From: an uncultured Clostridia bacterium
GTDB taxonomy: Bacteria > Bacillota > Clostridia > Oscillospirales > Oscillospiraceae
DNA length: 10,925 nt
Assembly: GCA_946184215.1 (NCBI GenBank)
Contig: CAMHER010000055.1
Location: forward strand, 1 to 10,925
Direction: 5' to 3'
Of the stretch, positions 6,133-10,925 are shown piece by piece (the stretch's first letter is position 1; each line of letters starts with the position of its first letter). A model generated the notes under the pieces. The model searched no databases. It saw nothing but the letters and a program-made list of their open reading frames with translations, and was not told where the DNA came from. The translations under genes and the position numbers were made by a program.

Positions 6133-6886
6133 TCCTTTCCTCTGTTCCCTGTATAGTTTCGTTTGTTTCTTCTGTTTTTATACCGCTGTTCTTTTCCGCC
6201 AGTTTTTTCTCTTTTTTGATCCTGCGCTTATGCCGGATCAGAACACCGAGTACGCCAAAGGCCGCCGCCAGGCCGACCCGAACGAACTGCCACAGACGAA
6301 GCGTGATGCACACCGCCACGTCCAGGCTCATTTTCTCCGCCGTAAAGTCGCAATCCGTCCGGACGTCATAGTCCTTTACGCGAAACTGGCGTGAACAGAC
6401 CGGCTCCAGCGCGCAAAGTGAGGCGTTGACCGCACCGAAGGTCCTGGCCGTGGTATAGGGATCGGCTCCCGCCGCCGTATAGTGGAGCAGGAAGCGATCC
6501 ACCGTCAGCTTGCCGAATTTCTTCATGCTGCCGAGAACTTTGCCGATGACCTCAAAGATCTCGTCCACCGTGAAATCCAGCTTTTTCTTTTCCTTCGGCT
6601 TTTCCTCTTTGCCCTCTTTTTCCGGTTTTGGTTTCTTTTCCTTCTTCTTACGCGGCTTTTTTTCTTTTTTCGGCTTTCCTTCGTCCTCCTTCTTTTTGGG
6701 AAGGAGCTGGATCAGGATGCCGCAGACCTTGGCGGAGACCTTGGTGTTTCCGCCGATATACTCCACGTCCGCCCCGATTGGGATCAGGAGCAGGATCAGC
6801 AGGAGCACCAGAAAGAGTCCCACCGCGCCCAGAAGCGTAAAGCCGAGCACCTTGAGGATGATGCCCAGGATATGGAGGAAGGTCAA
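6116..6886 (-). CDS. DUF2953 (YtfI-type) membrane protein with lysine-rich linker
   Basis: This is a 256-residue membrane protein of unknown function. Residues about 6-37 are a strongly hydrophobic helix. Residues 64-102 are low-complexity and basic, with 21 lysines in 39 positions among Pro and Glu. A folded part around 103-190 includes ADPYTTARTFGAVNA and DCDFTAEKMSLDVAVCITLRLW, typical of DUF2953. A second hydrophobic stretch (about 199-217) is followed by very basic RHKRRIKKEKK. The start is a TTG fixed by GGGGAG 9 nt upstream; the ATG between them is followed at once by a stop. The gene begins 6 nt after scpB and overlaps gerW by 17 nt. The DUF2953-gerW pair recurs in Firmicutes, suggesting a sporulation-linked role, but no biochemical function can be read. 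Confidence 0.88.
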   Translation of the reverse strand: MTFLHILGIILKVLGFTLLGAVGLFLVLLLILLLIPIGADVEYIGGNTKVSAKVCGILIQLLPKKKEDEGKPKKEKKPRKKKEKKPKPEKEGKEEKPKEKKKLDFTVDEIFEVIGKVLGSMKKFGKLTVDRFLLHYTAAGADPYTTARTFGAVNASLCALEPVCSRQFRVKDYDVRTDCDFTAEKMSLDVAVCITLRLWQFVRVGLAAAFGVLGVLIRHKRRIKKEKKLAEKNSGIKTEETNETIQGTEERNDRNG

Positions 6887-6901
6887 ATTACATCACTCCC
6901 C
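6887..6901 (-). promoter_or_regulatory. Ribosome binding site deciding a TTG start
   Basis: GGGGAG (6901-6896, minus strand) overlaps the end of scpB and lies 9 nt before the TTG of the DUF2953 gene. The nearer ATG in this spacer is closed by TAA immediately, so TTG is the first usable start. Confidence 0.7.
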
Positions 6902-7504
6902 ACTGCTTTGTATTTCTGAAAGACTGATTTGATCCCCGTTCTGTGCGTTCTGCAGCTGTTCGATCTTGCGCTGCAGTTCCTTCACGCCGTCGCCGCTGTT
7001 CATGTCCGGCAGCTTTGGCAGCTCGTCGAGCGAGCTGACGGACATGGTGCGTAAGAACACATCCGTCGTCCGCAGCAGCGAGGGCCGCCCCGGCACGTCC
7101 AGCTTGCCCGCCGGCTCGATCAGTCCGCGCTCCAAAAGCGTAGAGACCGTGTACGAGCTGTCCACCCCGCGCACCTGGTCGATATAGGCGCGGGTCACAG
7201 GCTGGAAATAGGCCACGATCGCCAGCGTTTCCAGCGCGCTCTGTGACAGCATAGGCGGCTTGCGCTGTTCCAGGGCCTTTGTGATATAGGGCGCGTATTC
7301 CGGCGCTGAACACATCTGCAGCTTTTCACCCAGGTGCAGCAGACGGATGCCGCGCTCTTCTTTTTCATATTGCTCCGCCAGTTCAGAGGCGCAGCGAAGG
7401 ATTTCTTCCTCCTCCGCGCCGAGTACAAGCGATAATCTTGCAACGGGCATGCTCTCGCCCGACGCAAACAAAATGGCCTCCAGGGCCGACGTCAAATCTG
7501 CCAT
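6893..7504 (-). CDS. scpB: Segregation and condensation protein B
   Basis: ScpB is the dimeric kite subunit that binds the ScpA kleisin and with SMC forms bacterial condensin, which organises and separates the chromosome. The 203-residue protein has the typical opening (LTSALEAILFASGESMPVARLS), a first winged-helix domain to about residue 80, and the signature second domain (LSQSALETLAIVAYFQPVTRAYIDQVRGVDSSYTVSTLLERGLIEPAG, then DVPGRPSLLRTTDVFLRTMSV). A charged, likely flexible tail follows LPKLP. It starts 6 nt after the scpA stop with no strong Shine-Dalgarno, so coupling to scpA is likely. The scpA-scpB order is the usual Firmicutes arrangement. Confidence 0.97.
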   Translation of the reverse strand: MADLTSALEAILFASGESMPVARLSLVLGAEEEEILRCASELAEQYEKEERGIRLLHLGEKLQMCSAPEYAPYITKALEQRKPPMLSQSALETLAIVAYFQPVTRAYIDQVRGVDSSYTVSTLLERGLIEPAGKLDVPGRPSLLRTTDVFLRTMSVSSLDELPKLPDMNSGDGVKELQRKIEQLQNAQNGDQISLSEIQSSGE

Positions 7505-7510
7505 CGCAAC

Positions 7511-8296
7511 TCACTCAACAATCTTTTCGAGAATCTCGTCCACGCTGCCGCCGACAAATTCCACGCTGTAGTCCTCTCCTCTGCGGCACAGGCGAAGGCT
7601 GCCCATACTGCAAAGCTCCAGCACGGAGATAAAGGTGGCCACCACCTCGCTGCGGGAGGTGCAGGCGGCATACAGCCCGCGCATGGTCGAGGGTGCTTTT
7701 TTCAGTCTCTCGATCAGCTCGCGGCTCTTCTCGCGAACGCTGTAAACGATCCGGCTGGGCATGGCCTCCACCACCTCGCGCGTATCCGGCGTCCGGGAGC
7801 CGCGGGCGTACAGCTGTGCCATGGCGCGCAGCAGATCCACCGGCTCGTGGCGGTAGCTGTATTCCCCGGCTGTGCGGGGCAGCGGCTCCGGCGGCTTGGT
7901 GAAGTACAGCATCCCCTTCTCCGAAGCTGTGCGCAATGTCGGCGTCAGCTTCTGCACGGCGGAGAGCGTATCCTGCGCTTTGAGCTGCTCCAGCGACTGC
8001 ATCAGAAGTTCCAATTCGCTGGGTTCTTCCTCGTCGGCGGTAAGGAGCGTCTTTGTCTTGATATACAGCAGATGCGAGGCCATCTGGACAAATTCGCTGG
8101 CGATCTCCAGATCCATGCTCTGCATCTGGGCAAGATATTCGAGGTACTGATCCAGAATATCGGCGATCTTCAAATCGCGGATCTCTATTTTGTTTTTCGA
8201 AAGCAGCATCAGGATCAGGCTGAGCGGACCGGAAAAGTCCTGCAGCTCATCCCTTTCCCGGACGACGCCCTCGAGGTGAAAATTTGGGTTTTCCAT
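7511..8296 (-). CDS. scpA: Segregation and condensation protein A (kleisin)
   Basis: ScpA is the kleisin that bridges the SMC heads and carries ScpB. The 261-residue length is normal. The N-terminal SMC-neck-binding domain reads VRERDELQDFSGPLSLILMLLSKNKIEIRDLKIADILDQYLEYL, and the next helix (MDLEIASEFVQMASHLLYIKTKTLL) is also classic ScpA. The middle (about 90-150) is variable, and the C-terminal winged helix that contacts the SMC cap closes with FISVLELCSMGSLRLCRRGEDYSVEF. The gene begins 6 nt after the protease stop and ends 6 nt before scpB, so it belongs to one operon. Confidence 0.97.
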   Translation of the reverse strand: MENPNFHLEGVVRERDELQDFSGPLSLILMLLSKNKIEIRDLKIADILDQYLEYLAQMQSMDLEIASEFVQMASHLLYIKTKTLLTADEEEPSELELLMQSLEQLKAQDTLSAVQKLTPTLRTASEKGMLYFTKPPEPLPRTAGEYSYRHEPVDLLRAMAQLYARGSRTPDTREVVEAMPSRIVYSVREKSRELIERLKKAPSTMRGLYAACTSRSEVVATFISVLELCSMGSLRLCRRGEDYSVEFVGGSVDEILEKIVE

Positions 8297-8302
8297 GTTT
8301 TC

Positions 8303-9004
8303 TTATCCGAACAGGTATTTTCCAAGAAGGAAGCCCCAACGGGCAAAAATAAAGAGCTTATCCGTCAGAAAAGCGATCGCGCTGTGCAGCGGCGTGCCAA
8401 GGATGCCGGTAAACACCAGCAGATACAGCAGGAGCATGCCATAGCGCTCATAGCGCATCAGCTTATAGTATGCCTCGTCGCTGATAAGTGAGAAGAGGAC
8501 CTTTGAGCCGTCCAGCGGCGGGATTGGGATCAGATTGAACACCGCGTAACCCATACTGATGACGGCGGTCAGCTCGATCATCTCCAGCAGATAGTCTGCC
8601 GCCGCCGAGCCGCTGATCGTAAACGGCAGAAACAGCAGCCCGTAGAGGAAGAAAAACACACAGGTGATCAGCACATTGCTGACCGGCCCGGCCAGCGCCG
8701 TCACGGCCATGCCGCGCTTGGGGGCGCGGAAGTTCATCATATTCACCGGAACGGGCTTGGCCCATCCCACATGCGCCACAACCATCATCACGAGCCCCAT
8801 CCAATCCAGATGCCGGATCGGATTGAGCGTCAGCCGCCCGGCCCGTTTTGCGGTATCGTCGCCCAACGCATAGGCGACCAGTCCGTGGCTCAGCTCATGG
8901 AGGGTGATGCAGACAAGCGAAGGGATGACGCTGAGCAGCACACTCAAGACCGGCGAGAAATCAAAGCCCTCCCATATTTCCTGCAGCGCGCTTATGCCTA
9001 TCAC
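8303..9004 (-). CDS. Site-2 protease family (M50) membrane metalloprotease
   Basis: This is a 233-residue polytopic membrane protein of the compact M50 group. The zinc site H36-E37-L-S-H40 lies in the first hydrophobic segment. It is followed by GRLTLNPIRHLDWMG, the conserved GWAKPVPVN, AGPVSN, and the third zinc ligand in NLIPIPPLDG (D165). Four to five membrane segments can be seen, and there is no PDZ domain. The family cleaves membrane-embedded substrates, but the substrate of this subgroup is unknown. The start is a GTG whose preceding GGGG touches the codon, and a promoter-like site ends only a few bases upstream. Close relatives also begin roughly 25-35 residues before HExxH, which supports the start. 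Proteases of this group are common next to scpAB in Firmicutes, possibly just by operon history. Confidence 0.93.
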   Translation of the reverse strand: MIGISALQEIWEGFDFSPVLSVLLSVIPSLVCITLHELSHGLVAYALGDDTAKRAGRLTLNPIRHLDWMGLVMMVVAHVGWAKPVPVNMMNFRAPKRGMAVTALAGPVSNVLITCVFFFLYGLLFLPFTISGSAAADYLLEMIELTAVISMGYAVFNLIPIPPLDGSKVLFSLISDEAYYKLMRYERYGMLLLYLLVFTGILGTPLHSAIAFLTDKLFIFARWGFLLGKYLFG

Positions 9005-9016
9005 CCCTTTTATAGT

Positions 9017-9045
9017 ATTTTATCAAAATGCACCGCAAAATACAA
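9017..9045 (-). promoter_or_regulatory. Probable promoter of the protease-scpAB-DUF2953-gerW block
   Basis: On the minus strand TTGTAT (9045-9040), a 17-nt spacer and TAAAAT (9022-9017) with TGA before it form an extended -10 promoter of SigA type. It lies immediately after the engB terminator in the only non-coding gap of the right half. The expected RNA start is near 9010, about 6 nt from the GTG. Confidence 0.55.
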
Positions 9046-9050
9046 GAGAT

Positions 9051-9084
9051 AAGAAAAGACGGAAGTAAAAAAGCTTCCGTCTTT
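9051..9084 (-). terminator. Intrinsic terminator after engB
   Basis: A perfect 11-bp inverted repeat (9055-9065 with 9074-9084, arms AAAGACGGAAG/CTTCCGTCTTT, 8-nt loop) begins 12 nt after the engB stop. On the minus strand it continues into TCTTATCT, an imperfect U-tract. It separates lon-engB from the next block. Confidence 0.7.
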
Positions 9085-9095
9085 CTGTCTTATGG

Positions 9096-9683
9096 TTATT
9101 CCGGAAAGATCGCCTGCAGCAGTTCTTCCCTTCCCTGTCCCTTTTCCGCCGAAAACGGGATCAGCGTCGTGCCCTCATCCAGTTCAAGGGTCTGCCGGAT
9201 CTGGGAAAGATTCGGCTCGATCTCGCTCTTTTTCAGCTTGTCCAGCTTGTTGGCCACCACGATAAAATCCGCGCCGGAGCTCTTGAAATAAGCGGCCATG
9301 GTCACATCGTCGGCCGTAGGCTTATGGCGCGCATCGACAATCAGAACGCCGCGGTCATACAGGTCTTTTCCGGCAAAGAAGCTCTCCATCAGCTTGGCCC
9401 AGCGCTCTTTTTCCGAGCGGGAGACCTTGGCAAAGCCGTAGCCGGGCAGGTCAATGAAATAGGCCTTGGCGTCGATGAGAAAATAGTTGACGTGGATCGT
9501 CTTGCCGGGCTCCGAGCCGACACGCGCAAAGTTTTTCCGGTTGAGCAGCCGGTTGATGACCGAGGATTTGCCCACATTGGATTTACCGGCAAAGGCAATG
9601 CGGGGCATCGCACTCTGCACGAACTGGTCCGGGGCGGCGGCGGATTTGATGAATTCCGCCTTGTTCAGATTGGGTCGTGCCAT
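9096..9683 (-). CDS. engB: Ribosome biogenesis GTPase EngB (YsxC/YihA)
   Basis: This is an essential-type GTPase that binds the maturing 50S subunit. The 195-residue protein is a single TRAFAC G domain of normal length: G1 P-loop GKSNVGKS at 33-40, G2 T62 in PGKTIHVNYF, G3 DLPGYG at 78-83, G4 N145-K-L-D148, and G5 FSAEKGQG near the C-terminus. The family insert KERWAKLMESFF and LIVDARHKPTADD are also present. The start is fixed by AGGAG (9695-9691), 7 nt before the ATG and overlapping the lon stop, which is 10 nt upstream. Lon followed by engB/ysxC is a conserved Firmicutes pair. A terminator follows. Confidence 0.97.
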   Translation of the reverse strand: MARPNLNKAEFIKSAAAPDQFVQSAMPRIAFAGKSNVGKSSVINRLLNRKNFARVGSEPGKTIHVNYFLIDAKAYFIDLPGYGFAKVSRSEKERWAKLMESFFAGKDLYDRGVLIVDARHKPTADDVTMAAYFKSSGADFIVVANKLDKLKKSEIEPNLSQIRQTLELDEGTTLIPFSAEKGQGREELLQAIFPE

Positions 9684-9693
9684 CTTTCTTCTC

Positions 9694-10925
9694 CTACTGT
9701 CTCACCGCCGCGCAAAGCTCCTTGGTTCCGAGCGGCGGCACGCCATATTCGCGTTCCTGCTCCTCTGCGCTCAGGAGGGCAGTCTGCAGCACGGTGTCAA
9801 TGCTCGCCGCGGTCACAAAATGCAGCGATGCGCGCACCGTCTGGTCGATCTCGGCGAGGTCGCGCTCATTCTCCGCAGGGATGATCACCGTCCTGACGCC
9901 CGCGCGCATGGCGGCCATCGTCTTTTCCTTCAGCCCGCCGATGGGAAGCACGCGCCCGCGGAGCGTGATCTCGCCCGTCATGGCGACATCGCGCCGCACC
10001 GCGCGGCCCGTCAGCGCCGAGCACAGCGCTGTGACCACTGTCACGCCGGCCGAGGGGCCATCCTTGGGAACCGCTCCCTCCGGGAAATGAATATGGATAT
10101 CCTTGTTCTTGTAAAAGTCCGGGTCGATGCCCAGCGCTTCGGCGCGGCTGCGCAGGCAGGTAACGGCCGCTCTGGCCGACTCCTTCATCACGTCGCCAAG
10201 GTTTCCGGTCAGTTCGATGTGTCCCGACCCATCCAGCACGGCGCACTCCACATCCAGCACCTCCCCGCCGACAGAGGTGTAGGCAAGTCCGCGCACCAGA
10301 CCGACTTCATCCTGTGCACGAAGCTCGTCGTCAATGTACTTGCGCGTGCCGAGCAGCGCTTCGAGATTCTCCGCGCGTACCGTGACGCTCTTCGTATCGC
10401 CCTCGGCGATCGCAAAGGCCGCCTTGCGGCAGATTTTCGCAATTTCCCGCTCCAGGACACGCACACCGGATTCCCGCGTGTAAAGACGGATGACGGCACG
10501 GATCGCCCCATCGTCGAAGCGGAGCTGCGTTCCCTTGAGCCCGTGCTTTTTCCGCTGCTTTACGATCAGGTGGCGCTTGGCAATCTGCAGCTTTTCCTCG
10601 TCGGTATAGCTCGACATCTCGATGACCTCCATGCGGTCAAGGAGCGCGCGCGGGATCGTGTCGGTGGTATTCGCGGTCGTAATGAAAAACACGCCGGAGA
10701 GATCGAACGGGATCTCCAGGAAGTTGTCGCGGAACGTACCGTTCTGCTCGCCGTCCAGCGCCTCCAGCAGGGCTGCCGACGGGTCGCCGCGATAGTCCGA
10801 GCCGAGCTTGTCGATCTCATCGAGGACCATCAGCGGATTGCAGCTCTTGGCCTGGATGATGCCGGAAATGATGCGGCCCGGCATGGCGCCGATATAGGTC
10901 TTGCGGTGGCCGCGGATCTCCGCCT
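9694..10925 (-). CDS. lon: ATP-dependent protease Lon, C-terminal part (N-terminus beyond window)
   Basis: Lon is a cytoplasmic AAA+ serine protease that removes damaged and short-lived regulatory proteins. Only the last 410 or so residues are inside the window; the gene enters from the right edge, and a full Lon is about 800 residues. The visible part starts in the AAA+ module at EIRGHRKTYIGAMPGRII, then Walker B PLMVLDEIDKLG, the sensor-1 region ITTANTTDTIPRALLDRMEVI, and sensor 2 in GVRVLEREIAKICRKAA. The proteolytic domain has the catalytic serine in PKDGPSAG (codon at 10053-10051) and the catalytic lysine in GGLKEKT (codon at 9930-9928), so the dyad is intact. engB follows after 10 nt. 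Promoter and control elements lie outside the window. Confidence 0.97.
   Translation of the reverse strand, partial: AEIRGHRKTYIGAMPGRIISGIIQAKSCNPLMVLDEIDKLGSDYRGDPSAALLEALDGEQNGTFRDNFLEIPFDLSGVFFITTANTTDTIPRALLDRMEVIEMSSYTDEEKLQIAKRHLIVKQRKKHGLKGTQLRFDDGAIRAVIRLYTRESGVRVLEREIAKICRKAAFAIAEGDTKSVTVRAENLEALLGTRKYIDDELRAQDEVGLVRGLAYTSVGGEVLDVECAVLDGSGHIELTGNLGDVMKESARAAVTCLRSRAEALGIDPDFYKNKDIHIHFPEGAVPKDGPSAGVTVVTALCSALTGRAVRRDVAMTGEITLRGRVLPIGGLKEKTMAAMRAGVRTVIIPAENERDLAEIDQTVRASLHFVTAASIDTVLQTALLSAEEQEREYGVPPLGTKELCAAVRQ

Noticed and set aside
1..10925. Search for CRISPR arrays, tRNA, rRNA, insertion sequences, phage genes, toxin-antitoxin pairs or a new defence system
   Set aside because: The window is packed with recognisable core genes. 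The longest gap without a gene is 91 nt (9005-9095), explained by a terminator and a promoter. Nothing in it supports a mobile or defence element.

Overview
The window is a GC-rich stretch (around 60 % G+C in the lines I sampled) in which every credible gene lies on the minus strand, so gene order runs from right to left. The gene set (an IspH-ribosomal protein S1 fusion, a GerW/YtfJ sporulation protein beside a DUF2953 protein, ScpA/ScpB, a DacF-type carboxypeptidase, and Lon next to EngB) points to a spore-forming member of the Clostridia. The high G+C suggests an Oscillospiraceae/Ruminococcaceae-type gut anaerobe. That placement is an inference; there is no rRNA gene here to confirm it.

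The genes form three transcription blocks. (1) At the right edge, the C-terminal half of lon is followed by engB, and an intrinsic terminator lies just after engB. (2) A promoter-like site directly downstream of that terminator starts a site-2-protease gene - scpA - scpB - DUF2953 - gerW run. Its genes are 6 nt apart or less, or overlap, and it ends in a strong intrinsic terminator. (3) dacF - rluB-type pseudouridine synthase - HI0933-family flavoprotein - cmk - ispH/S1 follows. These genes are adjacent, overlapping or at most 31 nt apart, and the fusion gene runs off the left edge.

Block 2 joins chromosome segregation (ScpAB with SMC) to membrane and sporulation functions. Block 3 joins wall trimming, two likely rRNA-modifying enzymes, pyrimidine nucleotide supply, isoprenoid synthesis and translation. 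This is mostly core genome. I found no CRISPR array, tRNA, rRNA, insertion sequence or phage gene, and I do not see a new multi-gene system.

The points most worth a second look are regulatory. The ispH/S1 fusion keeps a strong Shine-Dalgarno and an in-frame ATG at the fusion junction, plus a promoter-like site in an AT-rich island upstream, so S1 could also be made alone. The terminator after gerW has a U-tract touching the dacF start codon and is overlapped by a promoter-like sequence whose transcript would lose part of the hairpin. The start of the protease gene looks nearly leaderless. All functional calls rest on reading motifs in the translations; no database search was run.
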